Positions 34,549-46,101 are shown, counted from the first letter of the stretch. The stretch: DNA of 64,000 nucleotides from Branchiostoma floridae (GCF_000003815.2 NC_049980.1:31511470-31575469); one strand, 5' to 3'. Notes: a model not told the origin generated them from the letters alone. Numbers and translations: made by a program.

Positions 34549-37500
34549 TCAGAAAACGGTACGGTCAAAATCAGTACCTGGAACAGCCTGGCATATGAAG
34601 CGATGGAGCCCAGAACACGTAGCATCGTTCCACTTGGCCCCCAAATTTGGGCGTATGTACATAACACAATCCTCCTTGCCCCAGGCGTTGTTTGGTTCTC
34701 CCGGACCCCAGGAGTTGTACGTTCCAAGTGGAGAACCATCCACCCACTCAAAGCTGTCCTCTTCGATCTGATCGTGCAGGCCGAACCAGAAGGGTACCCT
34801 GTCGCTCACGGACATGTACAAGGGGACCAGGAAGGCGTTGGTCTCGGCGTCTCGGGGCATGGCGAGGGTGCCGCCGTCTTCACTACAGGTCGCGGCCGCT
34901 CCGCTGAAGGTCTTCCTTGTATTGAAGGCCTTGTAGCAGATTCCACGGAACTCTGTATAACCTTTAGAGCAGGATGCTGAAAAAACAAAGCATTGAGTGA
35001 ACAACAGACGTAGGGATAGACGTCGGTAATTATTTTAGAATGTTAAAGAATTCCATCACTAACAAATCATCCCATTTACTCCATAAGAATCCTGCTATGC
35101 TACCGATCTTGTGCCCCTGGAAAAGGTACTCAACACGACTCAGGTGTATGTAAATGTGTATCTGACGTGAGCACCGTCTCCCCAAAACCATGTCTTAAAC
35201 ACCGTGGATATAGTAACTCCCTTCCCTACGGCCTTAAAGAAAAACTACCTTTTCATAGTCGGTTAGTCGTAGCAGACTATCTTAAACAATTACCATCATG
35301 AATGATTAGAGACATTATATGCATCAACACATTGTGTTTAAACATTATGCCGAGGAACTCTTCGGTATATTCTGACGTAGAACGTTTGGTGAGGTGATTG
35401 ACTGTTGTTGTGAGCACAGACTCCATTTATTGATCCAATTCATCCTGCAGGTATAGGAATTATTGATAACAATGATAATATGCAATGGAATAATAAATTT
35501 TTTCTCCTTTTTTTCTGATGATGTTTGTAAATAGACCCTCACAAATATAGCAACTCAAATCGAACTTACTAATCTCGTGAAGACGCTGCTCCAAGGCGAC
35601 TGTTTGGCTTCTCTCCTTGTCGAAGTCGCGCTTCAAGGCGTCAACGGTGGTGGACAGTTGGCGCATGTCGTCTTGGGCGCGCTTCAAGGCGTAAACAGTG
35701 GTGGACAGTTGGCGCATATCGTCTTGGGCGCGCTTCAAGGCGTCAACGGTGGTGGACAGTTGGCGCATGTCGTCTTGGTCGCGCTTCAAGGCGTCAACAG
35801 TGGTGGACAGTTGGCGCATGTCGTCTTGGTAGCGCTTCAAGGCGTCAACAGTGGAGGACAGTTGGCGCATGTCGTCTTGGTAGCGCTTCAAGGCGTCAAC
35901 AGTGGTGGACAGCTGGCGCATGCCGTCTTGGTCGCGCTTCAAGGCGTCAACAGTGGTGGACAGTTGAGTTATTTCCTAAAGACGAACGTCGCAAAAATTA
36001 AGGAAATACAGCAGCATGTCTTAACTATATAGTTCCTTACAAAGAACAACAGAAACAGCGTAAAGATATTAAGAAAAAGGTTCGTGTCACAAGACTGTTT
36101 ACCGCTTTATTGATGAACGTCAGAGGGGCGAGTCCCACAGCGATCAGGACGGCAATGCCGGCGGCCATACAGCTGCGGTGGGAGCGGATGAAGCTACAGA
36201 CAGCATGTCGACTGCGTACTCCACCCGGATAGGTGCAGTCTGTTAGAGATTATAACTGAGTTTACATCTGCATACGGATTCAAGAAGCTATTGAAATTAT
36301 AAACAAACTAGAGTTCGGCGACCTCATACCTCCATTAAATATGTAGAGCTTCTTGAATTCTATGTAAATGACTTGCATTTGTACATGATTTATGCATGGT
36401 GATGTTCATCATTGACTAAGAAACACATATCACAAGTATAAAATTCCCATCATTAATCATTGAGTGGTTTTGCAATGTTCGCATATATTATGCAAATCAG
36501 TTCCTCATCAGCATATGTGGTATCTGCTTATGTTCCATCTATCATAACTCATATGTGTTATATTCATTGAAGTCCAGTTATTGAAAACAATGGAATTATG
36601 CGATTCCGACATTATTTATTCAAATTAAGCCCTCATTTGCATAGCATGTATATTATTAAATACATCTCTGCCAAAGCTACACGCATGCTTTAAATGAAGT
36701 CAATCCGTCATTCCTTTCTGCAGTTATCCTCTTTGGAATGTCTTTACAAAAATACCCCTGCAGTTCCAAAAATAAATGTTAGGGAAATGAAATTTGTCCC
36801 ACTTTTTTTATGACGCTAAAAGCTATCTACCACTAAAATGTCAAGACCATATCATGTCCGGAACAAGAGATACATTGAAAAAAACTGCTTTGATAGATTA
36901 GTCTCATTAATTATGTAAATATACTTCTATTTTGCATGATTAGTATTCTATTTTGTACAGAATTGTCTGAGGTACCCACATACCAAAAATCATGAAAATT
37001 CGTTTGTACCTTCTTGAGTTAACGACTTCATCAGAAGTTTTTGACAAAAATGCCCCTGCTATCCCAAAACTAGTTGCTAGGGACTCAAACTCATATCACT
37101 GAATCCTGAGCACAAGAGCTATCTAATACTAAAGATTCGTGACCTTGTTCATAGCACGAGATAGTAAACCGGAAGCTGCGCTGCGCTGCAGTACCAAGGA
37201 AAGCCGCTAGGGGGCCAATATCTATACATTTCCAGCTTTCATCACACCCCACCAACAAACGATTTATGAAACCAATCCATCCAGCCGTTCTTGAGTTATC
37301 TTGTTGACAGACAGACAGACAGATAGACAAACGCTACTGAAGATATAACCTCCATGACATTTTATGGAGGTAATGAAGAAATAATCAAGGCCTAGGACGT
37401 TAATGTTGCGTTTCCGACTACGTTCATGAAAAAAGTTTTTTATTAAAAGATTCCCTCTTAAGCTTTTTGCTAGACTAAGTCGAAGTGATGCAATTACAAC

Positions 37501-39228
37501 AAAAGCAGTTTTTGAAATTTTCAATTCCGGCGACAAGTGATTTTTTGTTCAACTGAGGCATTATGTGTGTTTCTCATTATCTATACAAATAAGTCCTAAT
37601 TTGTCTGAATGAAGCTGATCATCTTCAACAACTAAATAGCAGTAGACAATATTGTCTTGGGGAAGGCTTTATTGGCATTTATGCAAATGAATATGATTTG
37701 CTTAATTTTCGTCCAATCATATCTAGAATACGACAATCCGTCAACCTCTTCTTGAGTTGTTTTCCTTCAATGTCTGCAACTGAACGAGCTCCTACCGTTT
37801 AAAAATGACTCTAGGAGACTCAAACCTACACAACAAATTTCCAGCTCTCATCAACACCAACATAACAAATATCAATACAATTTATCCAGACCTTCTCGAG
37901 TTAGGCTATTCTTCCACACACATACTCACGTAAACGCTGCCGAAAATATAATTTTGGTTATGAATATGCAGATATACATTGTACAAGCACAACCTACATA
38001 ACAAGTTAACCTTTTTGGTTATAAATATGCAGATATACATTGTATAAGCACAACCTACATAACAAGGTTACTCCTTGTTCCAAGGGCTATCTACCGGTCA
38101 AAAATCACGACCATACCATGTTCAGAGCTCAAGATACTAAAACCGGGAGTTGCACTGCAGTACTGAAACACGCCACTATGGGGCCAAAATCGTCTTATTT
38201 CCAGGTCTTATCAACATCCACCTACCAAATATCAATATAATTTATCCAGACCCTCTCGAGTTAGGCTATTCATCCACACACATACACAAACGCTACCAAA
38301 AATATAACCTTAAGATAATTGTACAGATATACATTGTTCAAGCACAATTATAGCTAAACAAACTGCACAAAAAAAGTACAAAATCAACTTAAGAAAGACG
38401 TGTAATGTTTACTACACATTCTAGCATCACCTAATCAAAGCGGTCTCTGCAGAAAAACAGACATATGTTTGTATTGGGCGTAAATTGGATTTGGCAGCAA
38501 AGAACAAACAACAAAGAAACACGTTTTGGGGGAGAAACTTTGTAGTTTTCTCGCTGTAATTCCTAACCGGTGCCAATGGACCGATCCTGTCGAACGCCAT
38601 ATCGAACAGATAGAACCCTCTATTCTATTTCGAACACCTCCGTCAAAAACTGCCCCATTGGACAGAAATGGCTATATTTGACGGAGGTGTTCGCCAAACA
38701 AAAAATTTGCAAAAATCCCTCAGGTAATGCTTCGGCCTACCGCCTGGATCTGGTAATGATTCGGCCTGGATCTGGTACTGCTTCGACGGTCGCGCTGCGC
38801 CATCTGATCATGACTTTGTGCAAAAGTTGTGACAAATAAAGTCGCGGAGACGACCGGGTATTCAAACGCTGATATCTGCTTGATACCTCCAATAATTGTA
38901 CCCGTAGGTGACCACACACCATTTCTACATAAAACTTCTACCTAATGGTGCAAATGAATGTCCATATTGTACTGAAAAAGGCAAGTTGCAAGACTACAAG
39001 CCTACCTGCAGACGTGTACGTTGCGTCACGTTTGGCCGCCTCTGCTTCTGCGTACGTGTGCGAAGACGCTTCTTGTTCTTCTTGCGACTTGTCAGCCCCG
39101 TTGCCATGGCGGACACGCCCGCGCGAACCACCCTGATGGACAGGAGGGGGTTGAGCCGACGGCCCGGGGGCTTGGCCGTCATGAGGTCGCGAGAAAGGGG
39201 TCCGGACCGGCTCTGCTTGCTCGTACAT
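34549..39228 (-). CDS. Type II membrane C-type lectin (four exons)
   Basis: Spliced model, minus strand: exon 1 39228-39006, exon 2 36239-36103, exon 3 35975-35570, exon 4 34976-34549. All junctions are GT-AG and in matching phase, giving 397 residues. Exon 1 is a cytoplasmic tail (MYEQAEPVRTP..., then EEQEASSHTYAEAEA). Exon 2 carries one membrane span (CMAAGIAVLIAVGLAPLTFI, about residues 98-117). Exon 3 is a coiled-coil stalk of seven 17-residue repeats. Exon 4 is a six-cysteine C-type lectin domain with EPN (GEPNNAW) and WND (WNDATC), the residues that ligate calcium and mannose-type sugars in this family. It is probably a cell-surface sugar receptor; the ligand is unknown. The first intron holds repeats. 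A poly(A) signal was not identified. Confidence 0.87.
35108..35160 (+). mobile_element. SINE core fragment in lectin intron
   Basis: CTTGTGCCCCTGGAAAAGGT, then ACTCAACACGACTCAGGTG, matches the body of the SINE at 40891-41060 but lacks a tRNA-like head. Confidence 0.45.
35580..35975 (-). repeat. 51-bp coding repeat of the lectin stalk
   Basis: Seven head-to-tail copies of a 17-residue unit, MRQLSTTVDALKRDQDD, with changes mainly at the residue after LKR (D, Y or A). The DNA copies are highly similar, so copy number is likely to vary between alleles. The array ends in a divergent KERSQTVALEQRLHEI segment before the donor at 35569. Confidence 0.9.
36329..37373. mobile_element. Possible TACCTCCAT element in lectin intron 1
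   Basis: TACCTCCATTAAAT near 36329 and ATTTTATGGAGGTA near 37360 form candidate terminal repeats about 1 kb apart. The interior includes a sentence-like block (AACCGGAAGCTGCGCTGC, CTTGAGTTATCTTGTTGACA, a GACAGACA run) that recurs in part at about 37740-37940 and 38090-38310. It is non-coding. Boundaries are uncertain. Confidence 0.4.
37953..38075. repeat. 64-bp tandem pair
   Basis: TTGGTTATGAATATGCAGAT..., ending ACAACCTACATAACAAG, is repeated once with few changes (about 37953 and 38017). Confidence 0.75.
38631..38693. repeat. Small hairpin
   Basis: CGAACACCTCCGTCAAA pairs perfectly with TTTGACGGAGGTGTTCG, with a loop of about 29 bp. It lies in lectin intron 1 near exon 1. Its nature is unknown. 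Confidence 0.6.
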
Positions 39229-39352
39229 TTTGACCGAACTTTGCAGACAACCGTCGCGCAGTGTATAGCTATAGAAATGAATCACACAGCAAGCAATACC
39301 TTAATAAGTCTGGGTGCCTTTCTGCAAGTCGATGACTAATCTTTCTTGGAAA

Positions 39353-40190
39353 GGAAATTAATTTTGGGCTGAAAGGGAGAAACATTAAAAGAAAACTTGT
39401 GTGTCAGAACTCAATTGTGTCTTTGAATCTCTGGAGACAAAGAAAAAGCTGCCGTTTGGAGTTCTTTCTTCTTCTTTCGCTTGAGACCTCATCATATTAA
39501 CGATTCTGCAGCCTTTAACTTTCTTGGGGTCTACTGAGCAAGCCGGGAGGAGTTAAACTTTTGGATCTAACGGTTGAAAGTGATGTCGAGAGTGCCACCC
39601 CCGCCGGGAGATTATTCCACTGATCGTTCGTGGTAAAAAGGTGTTTTGTCTGTATATTGTTCTGCTGGTGGGGGTTTGGTATGCTGCAGAGTGTGTCAGA
39701 AGTGAACTTCTGGTTTGTACAGTAGATGTGGGCTTTGTCTTACAGCTGATGGCTAGCTCACCCGTGAAATTAATTTTGGGCTGAGAGGGAGAAACATTAA
39801 AAGAAAACTTGTGGGTCAGAACTCAATGTTGTCTTTGGATCTCTCTATACAAAGCAAAACCTGCCGTTTGGAGTTCTTTCTTCTTCATAAGTTTGAGGCT
39901 GCCGCCCTCATCATATTGAGGATTCTGCAGCCTTTAAATTTCATGGGGTCTACCGCGCAGGTCGGAGGAAGTTAAACTTTGGATTTAAAGGTTGAGAGAG
40001 ATGTCGAGCCGAGAGTGCCACCTCCACCGGGAAATCATTCCACTCTCTGATCGTTCGTGGGAAAAATGGTGTTTTGTCTGTATAGTGTTCTGTTGGAGGG
40101 GATTTGGTAAGCTGCAGAGTGGGTCATACGTGAACTTCTGGTTTGTACAGTGGGTATGGGCTTTCCGTAAATAGTTTCATCAGGTTGTAA
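39353..40190 (-). mobile_element. Tandemly duplicated LINE 3' remnant
   Basis: Two head-to-tail copies with a 412-bp offset (GAAATTAATTTTGGGCTGA at 39354 and 39766). On the minus strand the right copy still reads TDKTPFFPRTIREWNDFPVE, the closing motif of CR1-like reverse-transcriptase proteins. The left copy is frameshifted. It lies upstream of lectin exon 1. Confidence 0.65.
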
Positions 40191-40890
40191 ATTCCTTATA
40201 TAGTCATAGACAGAGAGGACAACAGACGAACGCGGAATAAAGGAGGCTGTCTGGATCAGTAAATCTGGTTTCTTCAGTTTAGTGTCCTTGAAACTTTGAA
40301 CTAAACTGAAGAAACCACATGGGACGAATGAGCTGCTATCATTTTTCCAAAGTCGACTTTGACTTTGACTTTATTCAGATCCACTTTTAGCTATTACAAC
40401 ATTGTGTTGCCAGCTATTCTTCCAGTGGTCTACATAAAATTCATAAATACACGCACAACATTACATATATACATAACATAATATGTACATTACAAACTAT
40501 ACAGCTGAGAGAAAAATACAAGTTCATTTAGTAACTGTGTTCCAGTGGCAAGCCATTCGGTATAGGAAGCGCTTCCTTCTGCATTGGTCTTAGGTTTTGA
40601 CAGTTTGATGCAGTTTGTTGTTGTTGACCGTGTTTAGTAACAACTGATGGTTGACTGAAATGTGAGTTGGTTGTACAATGTTTTTGGTAGTCCTGTGTGC
40701 ACTATCCTGCGGAATGTGGCAAAGCTTCTTTGTTGTATTCTTGGGGGTCACATTGGGTCAAATTCCCGCATTAATAATGACAAAAATGGCCTGCCGGTGG
40801 CTTTTATGAATGAAGCTTTTTTTCCCGTCCTTTGGATTACCTCGGGCTTCTGGAGTTGTTTTTTCGCCCGGCTAGGTAGGTAGGTGAATA
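40191..40890. other. Spacer with LINE-tail-like and hairpin sequences
   Basis: A short perfect hairpin, GGTTTCTTCAGTTTAG with CTAAACTGAAGAAACC, lies at about 40268-40316. A GACTTTGACTTTGACTTTAT run at about 40354-40374 resembles the microsatellite tail of a minus-strand LINE. No gene is seen. Confidence 0.35.
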
Positions 40891-41060
40891 TGTGGGACGG
40901 CGTGGCCCAATCGTCAGCACGTTACACTCAGGTCCGTGAGAAGGTCCTGAGTTCAAACCCCGACGTGTCAGCGGTCTTGTGCCCTTGGGAAAGGCACTTT
41001 ACACGACTTTCCTATATAGGCTACAAAAGTCTTCAGCAAATTGAAGTTGGTAGCCTCAAA
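40891..41060 (+). mobile_element. tRNA-derived SINE
   Basis: The head shows an A-box-like TGGCCCAATCGTCAGCAC and a B-box-like GAGTTCAAACCCC (40949-40961) at tRNA-like spacing, followed by the SINE body CTTGTGCCCTTGGGAAAGGC, then ACTTTACACGACTTTCCT. The element may extend to about 41240. The tRNA head is too altered to be a functional tRNA gene. Confidence 0.7.
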
Positions 41061-41330
41061 AACGGGGGGGGAAAAAGGTGCGTTGGGAATCTAGGGAGTT
41101 CAAGAATCCGGCCCGACGGGCTAGAAAAAAGGCCCAGCGAACACAAGTTGGATCCTGTCTTCGGCGTGCCTCACGACTCCGTAGTGCTAAAGTATAGCTC
41201 GGAGGAGCAGTATTCCCTGGACAGCGGAGTTTGTGTTACATAGACTAATAAGACCCTAAACTATCGCGAAATCGTTACTTGAGGTTCTGTACTTCGATAT
41301 CGTTACACTGAGAGTTACAACACTCATTAC

Positions 41331-41560
41331 CTGACAGTTATCTGCGATTAGAATAGCTCAGAACGAGAAATGGCCTCACAAAAAAGACGAGCTAGAGAGA
41401 AAGTCTCCTCCGTCTTTTCCACACACTCCTCACCAACAATCGGAAATGCGCTGGACACAGCTGAGGTCAATTTCTTGTACCTGAGTATCCACAGGAAAGC
41501 TAAAGATGACCGTCTACTGCTTACCAGATGATGTCATGCAATGTACTCTTTACTGGCTTT
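41331..41560 (-). pseudogene. Orphan, damaged zinc-finger first exon and promoter
   Basis: Clearly homologous to the other first exons (CTGTCAG|GTAATGAG, then AATCGCAGATAACTGTCAG in transcript sense and CAGGTACAAGAAATTGACC). However, the segment with the ETS-type CCGGAAGT is missing (GCTGGACACAGCTGAGGTC in its place), the CRE has become TGATGTCA, and the donor changed from GTAAGG to GTAATG. No zinc-finger exon lies downstream before the lectin gene. I read it as the stump of a lost seventh gene. Confidence 0.7.
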
Positions 41561-42089
41561 CACTCTCACCGCACAGGATCAAGTTGCATCAACTTGTACC
41601 AGAGTTAGAAATATAAAGAGGATGCCATATATATTACATACAAACGCTAAAAGACTTTCAAAGCAAAATTGCTCGATGGCGTAGGAAAATTATGGTGTTT
41701 TGGATTACGATTTCTTTTAATTACTTCAATCTTAATCAACGCCACTACCAGGGAAACATAGAATCGTAAGAAAAGGTTGCCGAGGAAAGATGACACTGAC
41801 CGAAATCTCTGCTAAGAGCTTAGTGTGCACTGAACACTATTTCGTGACGTACGACTCAATCTAGGATGGCAATTGTTTTTAACGAAATTGTTCAAATGGA
41901 CAGAAAGAATTCACATGTCATTGCCCCTTTAGTATAATTAATAGCAATCCTGTACACATTCTATATAGTTTTCCTTTTGCGTGATGTACCGAGGTTATCT
42001 GCCAAAATCTGGGTTGCAAAGGAAAGTTTACAAGTCCGTCGTAAATAAATTAACTCCATTCAATGTTGTGACCAATCAAAAAAACAAAC
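41561..42089. other. Spacer before gene E 3' end
   Basis: No gene or repeat that I can support. Confidence 0.35.
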
Positions 42090-42095
42090 TTTATT
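42090..42095 (-). terminator. Probable poly(A) signal of zinc-finger gene E
   Basis: AATAAA on the minus strand, about 0.85 kb after the gene E stop, in a context similar to the 3' ends of the other genes (…AAACTTTATT on the plus strand, then ACATACAAGAGATCT). Confidence 0.4.
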
Positions 42096-42935
42096 TCGCA
42101 TTCTTTGAGCTACTTAAACGGACACATACAAGAGATCTACTAATACCTTACCCATACAAACATCAAGATAAGTTTGTGACCTATGCCTACTATATCTACA
42201 GCTACAATAACAGAATGCTAATTATAAATGCTACAATGAACCTGAACTGTAATAGAATAAATAACAAACAAATGTAGAAGAGCTAAAGGGGCTATAAGTG
42301 AACACATCTCTACAGCTACTGTATTGACTCAATTTACAGTCTACTAATCTCTAAAACATTAACATAGAAAACTACTCACAACAAAGCAGCTATCATATGA
42401 AAAATACATAAAAGTGTTATAAATGGAAATTTGATAAGAACCGAGACGTACAAACATCCCTACCTGTATAAACACCATCAGTTTGTAACCCTACAACTAC
42501 AATATCAGAATGCTACACTAGCCTACAGAGAGTGCTGAAATGCTACAATTGCATCCGTATTTATGTAACAGAAGGGACCTAAATGAACATAACCCAGTGC
42601 CCATCATCTCTACAGCTACCGTAAAGGACTTCAGGAGAAAACAAGCATCGTCATCATACTGTGACATTTTAACTAATAACATAGAAAGCTAGAAAACTAA
42701 CCAAACAAAGTTTGCATTAAAACTTATACCATATACTTAGAAACTAATCGAACGAGCCTCAACGGGCTGAGTGTACTATACAATTTAACAGTAAATATCA
42801 GCTATGCATTACAGTCTGAAATCAACACAACCGTTGCATGAAACACTGTAGCAAGGAAAAGGAACTTAACAAATCGTTTGTGGCGTACGTATGATGCTAG
42901 TGTCTTTTTTCACGTCAGTCCTTCTAAGACATTTG

Positions 42936-44171
42936 TCACAGGTGTGTTTTCATGTGTTTCTTCAGACTATCAAGCCGACTGAACTGCCTGCTGCACTCCT
43001 CACACATGTAGGGTTTCTCACCTGTGTGAGTCTGAATGTGTTTCTTTAGATGATCCAGCCGACTGAACTGCCTGCTGCACTCCTCACACATGTAGGGTTT
43101 CTCACCTGTGTGAGTTTGCATGTGTTTCTTTAGTTGATCCAGCCGACTGAACTGCCTTCTGCACTCCTCACACGTGTAGGGTTTCTCTCCTGTGTGAGTT
43201 AGCATATGTGTGCTTAGATGACTGAGCCGACTGAACTGTCTGCTGCACTCCTCACACCTGTAGGGTTTCTCCCCTGTGTGAGTCTGCATATGACTCTTCA
43301 GATTACCCAGCCGACAAAACTGCCTGCTACACTCCTCACATTTGTATGATTTTTCACCTGTATGCGTCCGCATGTGTCTCTCTAAATCACCTAGCTGACT
43401 GAACCGCCTCCTGCACTCTTCACACCTGTAGGGTTTCTCCCCAGTGTGAGTTCGCATGTGAGTCTTCAGATTACCTGATGTACTGAACTGCTTGCTGCAC
43501 TCCTCACACTTGTAGGGTTTCTCCCCTGTGTGAGTCCGCATATGTCTCTTCAGACTTCCGGGTGTATTGAACTTCTTGCGGCAGTCCTCACACCTGTAAG
43601 GTTTCTCCCCTGTGTGAGTACGCATGTGAGTCTTCAGATCACTCAGCTGACTGAACTGCCTACTGCATTCTTCACACCTGTAGGGTTTCTCCCCTGTGTG
43701 AGTCCGCATGTGTTTCTTCAAACTATCCAGCTCACTGAACTGCTTGCTGCACTCCTCACACTTGTAGGGTTTCTCCCCTGTGTGACTCCGCATGTGTTTT
43801 TTCAGATTACCCAGCACGCTAAACTGCCTGCTGCACTCCTCACACTTGTAGGGTTGCTCCCCTGTGTGAGTCCGCATGTGCCTGTTCAAACTACCCAGCT
43901 GACTGAACTGTCTGCTGCACTCCTCACACCTGTAGGGTTTCTCCCCTGTGTGAGTCCGTATGTGTTTCTTCAGATTACCCAGCACGCTAAACTGCCTGCT
44001 GCACTCCTCACACTTGTAGGGTTTCTCCCCAGTGTGAGTCCGCATGTGTTTCTTCAGCTCGCTTGGTGTACTGAACTGCTTGACGCACTTCTCACACCTA
44101 TGAAGAGTGTTGACAAACCCTCCAACCGAACCTCTGCTTGCATTATCACGTTGGCTCTTTGTTGTTGCCAT
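42936..44171 (-). CDS. C2H2 zinc-finger protein E, 14 fingers
   Basis: 411 residues: leader [18 protein letters not shown]..., 14 C2H2 fingers and a natural end KTHL. Linkers are TGEKPY with small deviations (TGEQPY after finger 3, TGEKSY after finger 9). The last fingers (RLDQL, RLDHL, RLDSL) are close copies of each other, a sign of recent finger duplication at the 3' end. The start at 44171 lies ten bases after the acceptor TTATAG|AAGTGACCAG. The in-frame ATG further upstream is intronic. The probable first exon is at 46727-46945, although the intron is interrupted by the N gap. It is predicted to be a nuclear DNA-binding protein without a known effector domain. Confidence 0.9.
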   Translation of the reverse strand: MATTKSQRDNASRGSVGGFVNTLHRCEKCVKQFSTPSELKKHMRTHTGEKPYKCEECSRQFSVLGNLKKHIRTHTGEKPYRCEECSRQFSQLGSLNRHMRTHTGEQPYKCEECSRQFSVLGNLKKHMRSHTGEKPYKCEECSKQFSELDSLKKHMRTHTGEKPYRCEECSRQFSQLSDLKTHMRTHTGEKPYRCEDCRKKFNTPGSLKRHMRTHTGEKPYKCEECSKQFSTSGNLKTHMRTHTGEKPYRCEECRRRFSQLGDLERHMRTHTGEKSYKCEECSRQFCRLGNLKSHMQTHTGEKPYRCEECSRQFSRLSHLSTHMLTHTGEKPYTCEECRRQFSRLDQLKKHMQTHTGEKPYMCEECSRQFSRLDHLKKHIQTHTGEKPYMCEECSRQFSRLDSLKKHMKTHL

Positions 44172-44455
44172 CTGGTCACTTCTATAACTGATGAAGACAA
44201 AGTTGAAAGAATTAAAATTCATCAATGGTATTCTATTTACAAGTTTGCATCATACTGATAGAAAAATGTTAGGACACGACAGTGTCTGCTTGGAGACCTC
44301 CTGGCTACTGAAACACGTGACTGAACAATTAAATGTTGCAGTGTTTGCAGCCCACGCACATTTTGCACCACAAAACAATTCCTTAATTTGGCTAAATTTT
44401 GCAAGAATATGGGCCAGTCAGCTGGTGACTGGTAGATTTATGATCAGTCCTGGTG

Positions 44456-44657
44456 TACACACAAGCACTCATAAAAATCCACACACACACACAAACAGGC
44501 AGTGTGTCACTCACACAAACACACACACACACACGTGACTTACACTCACACATACACAGATGGGCATGTACACACACACTCACACCATGCACACACACAC
44601 ACAGTAGTGTGTCACTCACACACATGACACGTACACTCACACACGTATACACACGAG

Positions 44658-44703
<46 letters not shown>

Positions 44704-44915
44704 GTGTCACTCACACACACGAGACGTACACTCACACACCACACACACACGAGACGTTCACACACACACACAAGACGTAAATACACACATACACAGATGT
44801 TCATGTGTACACAAGCGCATACACACACACACACTAACTTACACAAATGCTCTTATACACATGTACAGATACACACATACACTCAGTTGGATTCTCCTTC
44901 CGATTTTTCACTCAG

Positions 44916-44950
<35 letters not shown>

Positions 44951-45030
44951 TTACACACACACACACACACATACACACACACACACATACATACATACAC
45001 ACACACATACAACACACACATTTACACCTG
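44456..45030. repeat. Composite CA microsatellite in gene E intron
   Basis: (CA)n with GAGACGTACACTC, GTAGTGTGTCACTC and ATACACAGATG words, corresponding to the tracts in B, D and F. Confidence 0.9.
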
Positions 45031-45122
45031 CCTACAGTATTAGTTTGCATCACTTTCATAATATTTTCATTGTAGCCATATTAGAGGAATCATTTGGTGA
45101 TATGGGTAGGGGTAATACAACC

Positions 45123-45337
45123 AGGGCTCGAAATTCATTTTGGGGATTAGGTGCTCTGGTGCACCCAGCTTAAAAAAGTGCACCACTTAAATTTAAGTAA
45201 TAACCTAATAATAAAACTTAAATGTCAAGAATATGTTGTATACTAGTACTTTGATATCTTTACATACATAAACCTAAGAAAATATTTGGGTGCGCACAGC
45301 TCCAATTTTGGATGCACCCAGTATTTCGAGCCCTGTA
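45123..45337. mobile_element. hAT-like non-autonomous element
   Basis: CAGGGCTCGAAATTCATTTT on the left is matched by ATTTCGAGCCCTG on the right, with GGTGCACCCAG and GGATGCACCCAG inside each arm. TACAACC flanks both sides (7 of a likely 8-bp duplication). Termini of the CAGGG...CCCTG type and an 8-bp target fit hAT elements. The interior is non-coding. The genes B and D introns show the uninterrupted site (GGTAATACAACCCAAGG-like). Confidence 0.65.
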
Positions 45338-45540
45338 CAACCCAAGACAAAAGTAGGAAAATTCAAAATCTGTCAATGGTATTTTATTTACGCTTTTTAC
45401 GTATTGAAGTTTGAATCATACAAAATGTTAGGACACCACAGCATCTGCTTGGAGTCATCCTGGCTAATAAATCATGTGACTGAAGTTCCAATGTTGCCGT
45501 GTTTGTAGCCCACACACGTACCACAACATCCTGCCAATTT
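45338..45540. repeat. Second copy of the exon-proximal intron segment in gene E
   Basis: ACAAAAGTAGGAAAATTCAA and the following 180 bp match the sequence next to the coding exon of gene F (51085-51260), and more loosely 44190-44350 of gene E itself. It is out of place, abutting the hAT-like element and the N gap. It is either an unequal-exchange product or a misassembly. Confidence 0.65.
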
Positions 45541-45640
45541 NNNNNNNNNNNNNNNNNNNNNNNNNNNNNNNNNNNNNNNNNNNNNNNNNNNNNNNNNNNN
45601 NNNNNNNNNNNNNNNNNNNNNNNNNNNNNNNNNNNNNNNN
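45541..45640. other. Assembly gap (100 N)
   Basis: Exactly 100 unknown bases. The gap probably hides the left end of the transposon that resumes at 45641, and possibly more. Confidence 1.
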
Positions 45641-46000
45641 GTACAGGTACAGGTACAGGTACACGCGGTTTAGGTACAGGTCCGGACCTGCACCTGTACC
45701 TAAAAAATTTTAAGTATATGTAGGTTAAGCATGTAGCTAACTGTCTTTTCTAGTGATAAATTGTTATCTATGTATGGGGAATTACATATTTGAATCTCAA
45801 AACAATATTTTTGGCAAGTTTTCTTAAGTTTCAATTGCAAGATTATCACCATTGTCATTGTTGATTTGGGATTTACTTGTCCAGCAGTCTTGAAAAGTAG
45901 TGTTTAGGTACAGGTACAGGTACACAGATGTTTAGGTCCGGACCTGTACCTAAACAATTTTTTACGGTACAGGTATGGGTATTTAGGTACACAGCCCTAA
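45641..46000. mobile_element. GGTACAGGTACAGG terminal-repeat element, left end in gap
   Basis: The right end TTTAGGTACACAGCCCTAA and the internal AGGTCCGGACCT palindromes equal those of the complete copy at 52148-52527 in gene F. The same intron position implies insertion before the E/F duplication. Confidence 0.75.
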
Positions 46001-46039
46001 TAGGGATAATATAACCCAAGGCATTTCACGTGATAAGGA

Positions 46040-46101
46040 GTGTAGCCGGCCAAGGGTGTTCGTTTTATGCCCAATGTTCAACTTCCCTTGGCCGGCTACA
46101 C
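46040..46101. mobile_element. GTGTAGCCGGCC hairpin in gene E intron
   Basis: GTGTAGCCGGCCAAGG pairs with CCTTGGCCGGCTACAC. The conserved intron block follows to about 46460. Confidence 0.8.

Noticed and set aside
34603..34980. Plus-strand frame opposite the lectin domain
   Set aside because: It is antisense to a clear C-type lectin domain with EPN and WND motifs.
38908..39339. A plus-strand 143-codon frame opposite lectin exon 1
   Set aside because: It is the shadow of the lectin N-terminal exon, which has a matching donor phase and family-typical tail residues.
40891..40965. A tRNA gene
   Set aside because: A and B boxes are present, but the cloverleaf is not convincing and SINE body sequence follows directly.
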